From: Alicycliphilus sp. UBA6560
GTDB taxonomy: Bacteria > Pseudomonadota > Gammaproteobacteria > Burkholderiales > Burkholderiaceae_C
Assembly (NCBI GenBank): GCA_002434305.1
Contig: DJJU01000012.1
Span: 234,420 to 298,419, forward strand
Reading direction: 5' to 3'
DNA length: 64,000 bases
Shown here one piece after another: positions 33,860 to 40,801 of the stretch. The translations under genes were made by a program, and so were the position numbers. Positions within the stretch are counted from its first letter, which is position 1. Every line of letters begins with the position of its first letter. The notes below the pieces were generated by a model. That model did no database searches and was not told where the DNA came from. It was given only the letters and a program-made list of their open reading frames with translations.

Positions 33860-34926
33860 AAAACGACGCCCCCGCCGGGCTGCCCCCGCCCTTCCCGTTT
33901 GCGGCCATCGCCGGGCAGCCGCAGCTCACCCAGGCGCTGCTGCTGGCCGCCATCGACCCGGCCATCGGCGGCGTGCTGATCGAAGGCCCGCGCGGCACCG
34001 CCAAGTCCACCGCCGCGAGGGCACTGGCGCAGCTGCTGGCGCCGGCGCCCTTCGTCACCGTACCGCTGGGCGCGTCGCTGGAGAGCGTCAGCGGCACGCT
34101 GGATCTGCAGCAGGCCCTGGCCGGGCACGCCGTGCGCTTTGCCCCGGGCCTGCTGGCGCGTGCCCACGGCGGCGTGCTCTACGTGGACGAGATCAACCTG
34201 TTGCCCGATGCCCTGGTGGACGTGCTGCTGGACGCCGCCGCCAGCGGCCTGAACGTGGTCGAGCGCGACGGCATCTCGCACCAGCACGCGGCGCGCTTCG
34301 TGCTGGTGGGGACCATGAACCCCGAGGAAGGCGAGCTGCGCCCCCAGTTGCTGGACCGCCTGGGCCTGGCCGTGCGGCTGGACAACGTGCTGGGCGCCGC
34401 CCAGCGCCAGGCTATCGTGCGCGCACGCCTGGCGTTCGACGCCGACCCGCAGGCCTTTGCCGCGCGCCATGCCGCCGCCCAGCAGCAGTTGGCCGCGCAG
34501 CTGGCCGCCGCTCGCGCGCGGCTGCAGGACGCGGCCGCCCTGCCCTGGAGCGACGCCGTGCACGACGCCGTCAGCCAACACTGCCTGGCCGCTCGCGTGG
34601 ACGGCCTGCGCGCCGACCTCGTGCTGCTGCGCGCCGCTCGCGCCCTGGCCGCCTGGGAAGGCGCCGCCGCCGTCACGCCCGGGCACGTGGAGCAGGTCGC
34701 AGACATGGTGCTGCGCCACCGCCGCCATCCCGACGCACCGCCGCCGTCCCCCGCGGCCGCGCAACCGCCGCCACCGCCTGCGAATGGCGACCAGGCGCAG
34801 GACACGGGCGTCGCGCCCGGCGAAACGGGGGCGGACGAATGGGGCGCGCTGTCCCCTGAGCCGGTTCCCATGGCCAGCGCCAAGCCGCTGGTGCCCCTGC
34901 GCGGGCTGCTGCCAAAAAAAGCCTGA
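33847..34926 (+). CDS. chlI: ChlI/BchI-like AAA+ ATPase, small chelatase subunit (0-frame product)
   Basis: 359-residue AAA+ ATPase. Walker A EGPRGTAKSTAARAL (47-55 for GPRGTAKST), Walker B GGVLYVDEINLLPD, sensor RFVLVGTMNPEEGELRPQLL with arginine finger LLDRLGL, and the C-terminal helical lid ending in a Pro-rich linker (PPPSPAAAQPPPPP). With CobN and the VWA subunit it would power cobalt insertion. GTG start, poor SD, located in a repeat. The last sense codons are CCA AAA AAA GCC, then TGA: the A7 run with a stem-loop after it is a likely -1 frameshift site that would fuse this protein to the VWA part (578 residues in all). Confidence 0.9.
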   Translation: MISSQNDAPAGLPPPFPFAAIAGQPQLTQALLLAAIDPAIGGVLIEGPRGTAKSTAARALAQLLAPAPFVTVPLGASLESVSGTLDLQQALAGHAVRFAPGLLARAHGGVLYVDEINLLPDALVDVLLDAAASGLNVVERDGISHQHAARFVLVGTMNPEEGELRPQLLDRLGLAVRLDNVLGAAQRQAIVRARLAFDADPQAFAARHAAAQQQLAAQLAAARARLQDAAALPWSDAVHDAVSQHCLAARVDGLRADLVLLRAARALAAWEGAAAVTPGHVEQVADMVLRHRRHPDAPPPSPAAAQPPPPPANGDQAQDTGVAPGETGADEWGALSPEPVPMASAKPLVPLRGLLPKKA

Positions 34927-34970
34927 GCCCCCCGTCCGCGCTGGCAGGTCGCCACGCGGCCGGCGGGGCT
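34914..34970 (+). other. Candidate programmed -1 frameshift signal (chlI to chlD)
   Basis: Slippery run A AAA AAA (34914-34920) in the phase CCA AAA AAA; 5-nt spacer GCCTG; then an 18-bp stem-loop 34926-34970. Pairs: AGCCCC (34926-34931) with GGGGCT (34965-34970), CCG (34932-34934) with CGG (34961-34963), CCGCG (34936-34940) with CGCGG (34955-34959), TGGC (34942-34945) with GCCA (34951-34954); loop AGGTC; two single-base bulges and one mismatch. A -1 shift reads AAA AAA AGC CTG AGC and continues into the VWA frame to 35582. Confidence 0.8.
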
Positions 34971-35582
34971 GCCCTCACCCCCGGGCTGCGCGCCGGCGCC
35001 GCGGCAGCGCCCGCGCAGGCCGGCATCGACTGGCCGCGCACGCTGGCCGCCCGCGGCGCGCAGGGTCTGCAGCCGCAGCACCTGCGCCTGACCCCGCGCG
35101 CGGCGCAGGCGCAGGCGCTGCACTGCTTCGTGCTGGACTGCTCGGCCTCCATGCGCACCAGCGGCCAGCTGGCCCGCGCCAAGGGCGCGGTGCACCTCTT
35201 GATGCAGCAGGCCGGCCGCTGGCGCGACCAGGTGGCGCTGGTGGTGCTGGACGGCACCGGCGCCCACCTGGCCCTGGCCCCCCAGCGCGCCCTGGCGCAG
35301 GGCTTTGCGGGCGCCCTGGCGCCCCTGCCGGGCGGGGGCGGCACGCCGCTGGCCGCCGCCCTGCAACTGGCCGACGGCGTGCTTGCGCGCCACTCCCGCG
35401 GCGCGCGCTGGCTGTGGCTGCTGACCGACGGGCGCACCCGTGCCAGCCCGCCGCGCCCGGCGCACGCCCAGCAGCTGCACGTCATTGACTTCGAGACTGC
35501 CCGCCCCCCGCTGGGCCGCGCCCAGGCCCTGGCGGCGCTGTGGCAAGCCGGCTACTGGCCGGCTAGGGCGCTGTGGCAGTAA
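34923..35582 (+). CDS. chlD: ChlD-like VWA subunit, C-terminal part, probably made by -1 frameshift from chlI
   Basis: Open frame encoding about 219 residues: GIDWPRTLAARGAQGLQPQH, then a VWA domain with the MIDAS motif D-x-S-x-S (FVLDCSASMRTSG), the TPL loop (GGGGTPLAAALQ) and LTDGRTR. There is no ATG, GTG or TTG before the GTG at 35130, which would cut into the first VWA strand just ahead of the MIDAS Asp; a CTG at 34923 overlaps the chlI stop but has no SD. Translation via -1 frameshift at 34914-34920 would give a full ChlD (AAA+ plus VWA, 578 residues). The VWA subunit binds the CobN/ChlH partner during cobalt insertion. Confidence 0.85.
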   Translation: MSPPSALAGRHAAGGAALTPGLRAGAAAAPAQAGIDWPRTLAARGAQGLQPQHLRLTPRAAQAQALHCFVLDCSASMRTSGQLARAKGAVHLLMQQAGRWRDQVALVVLDGTGAHLALAPQRALAQGFAGALAPLPGGGGTPLAAALQLADGVLARHSRGARWLWLLTDGRTRASPPRPAHAQQLHVIDFETARPPLGRAQALAALWQAGYWPARALWQ

Positions 35583-35601
35583 GGAGAGGCGCGCCCGCGC
35601 G

Positions 35602-36438
35602 TCAGGGCGACGGCAGGGCCTGCAGGCAGTGCAGGATCTGCTGCGCCGCCTCATCGATGCGCGGACCGGCGCGCAGCAGCACGTCCAGCTGCGCCGCGGG
35701 CAGCACGCACACGCGCTGCTCGCGCACGGCGCGCATGGCATGCCAGCCGGGGCGCGTGGCCGGCGCCGGGCTGGTAGCCGCCACGATCAGCACGTCCGGG
35801 TCGGCGCGCAGCACGAACTCGGGCGAGACCTTCGGAAACGGCCCCAGCCGCGCCGGCACCACGTTGGCCAGGCCCAGGCGCGCCAGCGTCTCGCCGATGA
35901 ACGACTCCTCGCTGGCGGCGGCCTTGCCGCCGTGCAGCTCAAGATAGACGCGCCGGCCGCGCCAGGCCGGCGGCAGCTGCGCGCGCAGCGCCTGCAGCCG
36001 CGCGTCGATGCGCTGCCACTGCGCCTCGCCGGCGCCGGGCCGGCCCACGGCGCGGGCCACGATCTCCAGATTGGCGCGGATGTCGGCGTGGCTTTTCGCC
36101 TCCAGCACCAGCACCTGCAGGCCCAGCGACTGCAGCCGCTCGGCGGCGCGGCTGCGCGGGCCCAGCAGCACCAGGTCGGGGCGCAGGGCGACGATGGCCT
36201 CCACGTCGGCGTCTGCCAGGCCGCCCACGCGCGGCAGTGCGCGCACGCGCTCGGGCCAGTCGGAGTAGCGGTCGATGCCCAGCAGCCGCTCGCACGCGCC
36301 CAGCACACACACGGCTTCGGTCAGCGAGGGCTGCAGCGCCACGATGGCCGGCGCCGGCGCGGCCCCTGGCGCCGCCGTGGACCACATCGAGGACGCCGCC
36401 GCTGCGGCGCCCAGAACCCAGGAAGAGCGTCGGGACAC
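35602..36438 (-). CDS. BtuF-like ABC transporter substrate-binding protein
   Basis: 278-residue periplasmic protein with a signal sequence (possibly Tat-like: MSRRSSWVLGAAAAASS). Class III helical-backbone binding fold: RVGGLADADVEAIVALRPDLV with LLGP, RIDEAAQQILHCLQ at the end, and LQPSLTEAVCVLGACERLLG with GIDRYSDWP, the pattern of BtuF (SLTE.. ..VG...YSD.P). It converges on chlD (19-nt gap) and is outside the riboswitch operon, so it may have its own control. Likely a second corrinoid or metal-chelate binding protein for the importer at 25-28 kb. Confidence 0.87.
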   Translation of the reverse strand: MSRRSSWVLGAAAAASSMWSTAAPGAAPAPAIVALQPSLTEAVCVLGACERLLGIDRYSDWPERVRALPRVGGLADADVEAIVALRPDLVLLGPRSRAAERLQSLGLQVLVLEAKSHADIRANLEIVARAVGRPGAGEAQWQRIDARLQALRAQLPPAWRGRRVYLELHGGKAAASEESFIGETLARLGLANVVPARLGPFPKVSPEFVLRADPDVLIVAATSPAPATRPGWHAMRAVREQRVCVLPAAQLDVLLRAGPRIDEAAQQILHCLQALPSP

Positions 36439-36526
36439 GCGAAAGACCTTTGCCGAAAAAATGGGGGAGACTTGGGCCCGGCTGGCGCCTTGGCGGCGCC
36501 AGTGCGGGCAATTTCGACATTCTGGC

Positions 36527-36532
36527 TATAAT
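36527..36532 (+). promoter_or_regulatory. Candidate -10 element of rpmB-rpmG
   Basis: A perfect TATAAT in CTGGCTATAATTGCC, about 143 nt upstream of rpmB in the gap to the divergent BtuF-like gene. No clear -35. A strong inverted repeat CTGGCGCC/GGCGCCAG lies just upstream (about 36482-36502). Confidence 0.6.
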
Positions 36533-36675
36533 TGCCGGCTTTGCGAAAAACGGGCGCGCCTTTTTCAGGCCCGCCGCCAGTATTTGCAGCCGGGTTACCG
36601 CCACCCGTTCCAACTGGCGAGGTGAGGCTGCGGGCCAGCAGGGCCGGCAGCCGTGAACGATCGGAGTGTCCTTTC

Positions 36676-36909
36676 ATGGCACGCGTATGTGAAGTAACGG
36701 GCAAGAAGCCCATGACCGGGAACAACGTTTCCCACGCCAACAACAAGACCAAGCGCCGCTTCCTGCCCAACCTGCAGTACCGCCGCTTCTGGGTGGAGAG
36801 CGAAAACCGCTGGGTGCGCCTGCGCGTTTCCAGCGCTGCCCTGCGCCTGATCGACAAGAACGGCATCGAATCCGTGCTCGCAGACATGCGTGCCCGCGGC
36901 CAAGCCTGA
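36676..36909 (+). CDS. rpmB: 50S ribosomal protein L28
   Basis: 77 residues: MARVCEVTGKKPMTGNNVSH, then NKTKRRFLPNLQYRRFW and the C-terminal LRLIDKNGIESVLADMRARG. Standard L28. ATG at 36676; the frame upstream carries no homology. Directly followed by rpmG (20-nt gap), the usual rpmBG pair. Confidence 0.97.
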   Translation: MARVCEVTGKKPMTGNNVSHANNKTKRRFLPNLQYRRFWVESENRWVRLRVSSAALRLIDKNGIESVLADMRARGQA

Positions 36910-36929
36910 TTCACTGAAGGAGAAACACC

Positions 36930-37100
36930 ATGGCTGCTAAAGGCGGACGCGAAAAGATCAAGCTGGTGTCGACGGCTGACACCGGTCACTTCTACACCAC
37001 TACCAAGAACAAGAAGACGATGCCCGAGAAGATGAGCATCATCAAGTTCGACCCCAAGGCTCGCAAGCACGTCGAGTACAAGGAAGCCAAGCTGAAGTAA
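36930..37100 (+). CDS. rpmG: 50S ribosomal protein L33
   Basis: 56 residues: MAAKGGREKIKLVSTADTGH, then FYTTTKNKKTMPEKMSIIKF and DPKARKHVEYKEAKLK. This is the zinc-free form of L33 (no Cys pairs). An AAGGAGA SD lies 6-7 nt before the ATG. Second gene of rpmBG, followed by a strong terminator. Confidence 0.97.
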   Translation: MAAKGGREKIKLVSTADTGHFYTTTKNKKTMPEKMSIIKFDPKARKHVEYKEAKLK

Positions 37101-37123
37101 TTCGGCTTCGCAAGAAGAAAAAG

Positions 37124-37160
37124 AAAACCGCCACGGCGCCTGTCGCCCTGGCGGTTTTTT
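37124..37160 (+). terminator. Rho-independent terminator of rpmBG
   Basis: Stem CCGCCA (37128-37133) with TGGCGG (37149-37154) and inner GGCG/CGCC, loop CCTGT, followed by TTTTTT. An A-run precedes it, so it may also act on the opposite strand for the convergent rsmB, although rsmB's stop lies beyond it. Confidence 0.9.
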
Positions 37161-37201
37161 CATGGGCGCGCCTCAGCGGCGGCCGCCCGCGCTGCTGCCC
37201 C

Positions 37202-38524
37202 TCACTTGCGCTGCCAGACGGCGGCGAAGAAACCGTCCGTGCCGTGCAGGTGCGGCCACAGGCGCATGAAGCGCCCGCCGCTGTCGCCCCCGCTGCACAG
37301 GCTGGCGGCCTGCTCGACCTTCAGGCCGGCCAGCAGCTCGGCCGCCTGCAGCGGCACGAAGTCGGCGTGCGCCTGGCCGAAGGCCTCGGCGACGGCCTCG
37401 TTTTCTGCAGGAAGCAGGCTGCACGTGGCATACACCAGCCGACCGCCGGGCTTCACCAGCCGCGCCGCGCTGTCCAGGATGGCCGTCTGCAGCTTGGCCA
37501 GCTCGGCCACGGCGGCGGGCGACTGCCGCCACTTCAGGTGCGGGCTGCGGCGCAGCGTGCCCAGGCCGGAGCACGGCGCATCCACCAGCACGCGGTCCAT
37601 CTTGCCGGCCAGGCGCTTGATGCGTTCGTCGCGCTCGTGGGCGATGGCCACCGGATGCACATTGGACAGGCCGCTGCGCGCCAGCCGGGGCTTGAGGCCC
37701 TCCAGCCGGTGGGCTGACACGTCGAAGGCGTATAGCCGCCCGGTGTTGCGCATGGCCGCGCCGATGGCCAGCGTCTTGCCGCCGGCGCCGGCGCAAAAGT
37801 CCGCCACCATCTCGCCGCGCTTGGCGTCCAGCAGCAGGGCCAGCAGCTGCGAGCCCTCGTCCTGCACCTCGACGGCGCCGCTGGCAAACGCCGGCACCCG
37901 GCCCAGCGCCGGCTTGCCGCGCACGCGCAGGCCCCAGGGCGAGTACGGCGACGCTTCCGTTTCGATAGCTGCCTGCGCAAGCTCCTTGCGGGTTTGCTCG
38001 CGTTTTGCCTTCAAGATATTGACCCGCAGGTCAAGCGGCGCGCTGGTGCCCAGGCTGGCGGCCAGAGCCCAGAAGCCCTCCTCGCCCAGCTGCTCCTTGA
38101 GCGGCGCGACCAGCCACTCGGGCAGGTTGTGGCGGTGCGGCGCCAGCAGGTCCTCCTGCTGCACGGCGTCGCACTGCGCCAGCCACTGGCGCTCGGGCTC
38201 GGAGAGGGCGCTGTTCAAAAAATCGCGCGGGCCGCGCACGGCCTGCGGGTCGGCAGCGCGGGCCTGCTCGTCCTGCACCAGGGCAAAGCCCAGGATGGCC
38301 AGGCGCCGCTCGCGCGCTCCGCTGCCGGAGCGGGCCAGCTGCTCCAGCAGAAGCTTCTTGCGCAGCACGGCGTAGGTCACGTCGGCCAGAGTGGCGCGCT
38401 CGCGGGGGCCGAGCTGGCGGTGCTCGCGGAAATAGCGTGCCACCACCGCGTCGGCCGGGTGTTCAAAGGTCAGCACCTGCGCGAGCAGCTCGGCACAGGC
38501 CTCCAGAAGGGCTTTGGGATGCAT
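37202..38524 (-). CDS. rsmB: RsmB/NOP-family 16S rRNA (cytosine-C5)-methyltransferase
   Basis: 440 residues. N-terminal NusB-like RNA-binding region, then a Rossmann methyltransferase with SAM motif VADFCAGAGGKTLAIG, catalytic Cys in LVDAPCSGLGTLRRSPHLKW and second Cys in VYATCSLLPAENEAV. Catalyses m5C in 16S rRNA (C967 in E. coli RsmB); which base is modified here is inferred from the overall layout. Residues about 170-189 (linker KREQTRKELAQAAIETEAS) are encoded by a dispersed-repeat remnant. Convergent with rpmBG. Confidence 0.88.
   Translation of the reverse strand: MHPKALLEACAELLAQVLTFEHPADAVVARYFREHRQLGPRERATLADVTYAVLRKKLLLEQLARSGSGARERRLAILGFALVQDEQARAADPQAVRGPRDFLNSALSEPERQWLAQCDAVQQEDLLAPHRHNLPEWLVAPLKEQLGEEGFWALAASLGTSAPLDLRVNILKAKREQTRKELAQAAIETEASPYSPWGLRVRGKPALGRVPAFASGAVEVQDEGSQLLALLLDAKRGEMVADFCAGAGGKTLAIGAAMRNTGRLYAFDVSAHRLEGLKPRLARSGLSNVHPVAIAHERDERIKRLAGKMDRVLVDAPCSGLGTLRRSPHLKWRQSPAAVAELAKLQTAILDSAARLVKPGGRLVYATCSLLPAENEAVAEAFGQAHADFVPLQAAELLAGLKVEQAASLCSGGDSGGRFMRLWPHLHGTDGFFAAVWQRK
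37959..38017 (+). repeat. Dispersed repeat remnant inside rsmB, copy 9
   Basis: TTTCGATAGCTGCCTGCGCA followed by AGCTCCTTGCGGGTTTGC and TTGCCTTCAAGAT, on the strand opposite to the gene, in frame. Confidence 0.6.
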
Positions 38525-38600
38525 GGGGCGATTGTCCCATTGCCGCCTATGGCCTCGCCTGTGCGTTGCGGCGTCCTGTGCCCATGCGGCGCAGCTGGCG

Positions 38601-38665
38601 GAATTTCAAGTAAAAATAGGCTCAAGCGCTGGCCCAGCAAGCGCCGGAAGCTCCTTTTTCAGGAG
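38601..38665 (-). repeat. Dispersed repeat, copy 10
   Basis: AGGCTCAAGCGCTGGCCCAG followed by CAAGCGCCGGAAGCTCC. It lies in the 272-nt gap between rsmB and the divergent membrane-protein gene; no gene is seen in that gap. Confidence 0.7.
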
Positions 38666-38796
38666 CAGTTGCCCGGCTGTGATAAGCGCTCCCCGCCCTG
38701 CGGCGCCGCACTCCATTGTCCTACCGCGCCTGCGCGGGCCGCGCGCTACGGTGCAAGGGCAAGCCAACCCCGCACATCGGACATAAGGAGAGCACC

Positions 38797-39354
38797 ATGG
38801 ACTATCTGCTGCAAGGCATGTTTGGCGAAAAGTCGCTGACCAAGGTCGTGGCCCTGTTTCCCGACCAGGCCGGTGCCGAAGCCATGATCGGCCGCCTGCT
38901 ACGCCTGCCCGGCATGGAGCCGAGCCAGGTGCGCCTGCTCAGCCGCCAGGACCTGCGGACCCACCGTGCCGACCTCTTCGGCCGCAAGATGGAGCCCGAG
39001 CAGCGCGGCATCTTCCACACCGCCTTTCGTGCCCACCTGGTGACGGGCTTTGCCGGTTTTGCGCTGGGGCTGGTGCTGTACGCCTACCTCATGTCCACCG
39101 GCCACCCCATGATGACCAGCAGCCCGCTGCTGGCCTTCATCGCCATCGTGGGTTTTGCCACCACCTTCGGGCTGCTTGTGGGCGGGCTGATCACCCTGCG
39201 CCCGGACCACGTGCGCGTGATCGCCAAGACACGCTCGGCTCTGCGCGCCGGGCAGTGGGCGCTGGTGGTGCACCCCACGGATTCGCACCAGACGCAGCTG
39301 GCGCAGGAGCTGTTGGAGGGCAACGGCGCCAGCACCGTGATGCGCACGCTTTAA
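38797..39354 (+). CDS. Uncharacterised two-helix membrane protein
   Basis: 185 residues, not recognised. An N-terminal soluble part (residues 1-70) has the sequence KVVALFPDQAGAEAMIGRLL, the alpha-beta pattern seen in general-stress-type domains that sense or bind at membranes. Two hydrophobic segments follow (about 78-98 and 107-132), joined by STGHPMMTSSP, and a C-terminal soluble part (TRSALRAGQWALVVHPTDSH) of similar alpha-beta style. SD AAGGAG lies 8-9 nt before the ATG. It stands alone between divergent rsmB and convergent purN. Function unknown. Confidence 0.8.
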   Translation: MDYLLQGMFGEKSLTKVVALFPDQAGAEAMIGRLLRLPGMEPSQVRLLSRQDLRTHRADLFGRKMEPEQRGIFHTAFRAHLVTGFAGFALGLVLYAYLMSTGHPMMTSSPLLAFIAIVGFATTFGLLVGGLITLRPDHVRVIAKTRSALRAGQWALVVHPTDSHQTQLAQELLEGNGASTVMRTL

Positions 39355-39413
39355 GACCAAAACGGGCTCCAGCGCCCGTCCAGTCTGCGCTAGCAGCTAT
39401 TGATTGCGTAGCA
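39355..39413 (-). repeat. Dispersed repeat, copy 11, supplying the purN stop codon
   Basis: GGGCTCCAGCGCCCGTCCAG followed by GCGCTAGCAGCTATTGATT. On the minus strand the TAG of AATAGCTGC is the purN stop. Confidence 0.7.
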
Positions 39414-39984
39414 GATGCGCCAGCACGGCGCGCGGATAGATGACGTGCTCCTGCGTCAACACCCGCACTGCCAAAGCCTGGGCCGTGTCGCCTGGGAGCA
39501 CTGGCACTACGGCCTGGTCCAGGATGGGGCCCACGTCCAGTTCGGCCGTCACCTCGTGCACCGTGCAGCCGGCGAAGCGGCAGCCCGCATCGATGGCGCG
39601 CTGGTGCGTGTCCAGCCCGGTGAATGCCGGCAGCAGCGACGGATGGATGTTGAGCAGCCGCCCGGCGAAGCGCTCGACAAAAGCTGGCGTCAGGATGCGC
39701 ATGAAGCCGGCCAGCACCACCAGGGCCGGATCATGGGCGACGATGGCCTGCGCCAGCGCGGCGTCGAACGCCTCGCGCGAGGGGTAGGTCTTGTGGTCCA
39801 GCACCTCGGTGGCGATGCCCTGCTCGCGGGCGAAGGCCAGGCCGGCGGCGTCCTGCCGGTTGCTCAGCACGGCGGCCACGCGGATGCCGTGGCGGCCCGC
39901 CCAGTCCTGCTGGCGCGCCGCGCGCACGATGGCCGCCATGTTGGAGCCGCCGCCCGAGATCAGAATCACGATGTTTTTGCTCAT
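39397..39984 (-). CDS. purN: Phosphoribosylglycinamide formyltransferase
   Basis: 195 residues; N10-formyl-THF-dependent formylation of GAR in purine synthesis. Start MSKNIVILISGGGSNMAAIV binds GAR phosphate; LVVLAGFMRILTPAFVERF; catalytic Asn-His in RLLNIHPSLLPAFTGLDTH; Asp in DVGPILDQAVVPV. The last two residues and the stop codon lie in a dispersed repeat. Divergent from the YceH-family gene. Confidence 0.96.
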   Translation of the reverse strand: MSKNIVILISGGGSNMAAIVRAARQQDWAGRHGIRVAAVLSNRQDAAGLAFAREQGIATEVLDHKTYPSREAFDAALAQAIVAHDPALVVLAGFMRILTPAFVERFAGRLLNIHPSLLPAFTGLDTHQRAIDAGCRFAGCTVHEVTAELDVGPILDQAVVPVLPGDTAQALAVRVLTQEHVIYPRAVLAHLLRNQ

Positions 39985-40023
39985 TGGCGCGGATTATCCG
40001 TGCCGCTTGCCTGCCCTATAGCC

Positions 40024-40704
40024 ATGCCATTCGACACCCGCACCCAGCCCCTCACGCACGCCCAGGCCCGCGTTCTGGCCACCCTGATGGAGAAGTCGCG
40101 CACCGTGCCCGACAGCTACCCGCTCACCCTGAACAGCCTGCTGGCCGGCTGCAACCAAAAGAGCAGCCGCGACCCGGTCATGCAGCTGGACGAGGCCGCT
40201 GCCGCCCAGGCCCTGGACGAGCTGCGCCAGCGCGCCCTGGTAGTGGAGATCGGCGGCGCCCGCGTGGCCCGTTGGGAGCACAACTTCGCCCGCGGCGCGG
40301 GCGTGCCCGACCAGGCTGCCGTGCTGCTGGCGCTGCTGATGCTGCGCGGCCCGCAGACGGCCGGCGAGCTGCGCATCAACGCCGAGCGCTGGCACCGCTT
40401 TGCCGACATTTCCTCGGTCGAGGCCTTCCTGGAGGAGCTGGCCGAGCGCAGCGACGAGCGCGGCGGCCCCCTGGCCGTGCAGCTGCCACGCGCCCCCGGA
40501 GCGCGGGAGAGCCGCTGGGTGCACCTGCTGTGCGGGCCGGTGGACGTGCAGGCGCTGCAGGCGGCTCAGCCGCAGACGGCCGCGCCCGCCAGCAGCGCCC
40601 TGCAGTCGCGCGTGGACGCGTTGGAGGCCGAGGTGGCCGCGCTGCGCGCCATGGTCGAGCAGCTGCGCGCCGACCTGGGGCTGGAGGCGCAGCCCCCCGC
40701 CTGA
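40024..40704 (+). CDS. YceH family protein (DUF480)
   Basis: 226 residues. Two winged-helix units, as in DUF480/YceH: LTHAQARVLATLMEKSRTVP and DSYPLTLNSLLAGCNQKSSR, then LLMLRGPQTAGELRINAERW, and a C-terminal predicted coiled coil (LQSRVDALEAEVAALRAMVE). YceH is widespread in proteobacteria but has no settled function. ATG at 40024 gives the family start. Divergent from purN by 39 nt. Confidence 0.9.
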   Translation: MPFDTRTQPLTHAQARVLATLMEKSRTVPDSYPLTLNSLLAGCNQKSSRDPVMQLDEAAAAQALDELRQRALVVEIGGARVARWEHNFARGAGVPDQAAVLLALLMLRGPQTAGELRINAERWHRFADISSVEAFLEELAERSDERGGPLAVQLPRAPGARESRWVHLLCGPVDVQALQAAQPQTAAPASSALQSRVDALEAEVAALRAMVEQLRADLGLEAQPPA

Positions 40705-40801
40705 CATTCGCCGGGCACATGCCTGGCGCGGCCATGTCGCGGCCTGGACAGTGCAAAAGCGAACGCCCGTGCTACAAACTGCGCTTCGTTAGGAGACACG
40801 C

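Noticed and set aside
34914..34926. chlI/chlD junction as a sequencing error or pseudogene
   Set aside because: The stem-loop at ideal spacing, the intact VWA domain, and the known use of frameshifting in this family make an error less likely, although a miscounted A-run cannot be excluded from one sequence.
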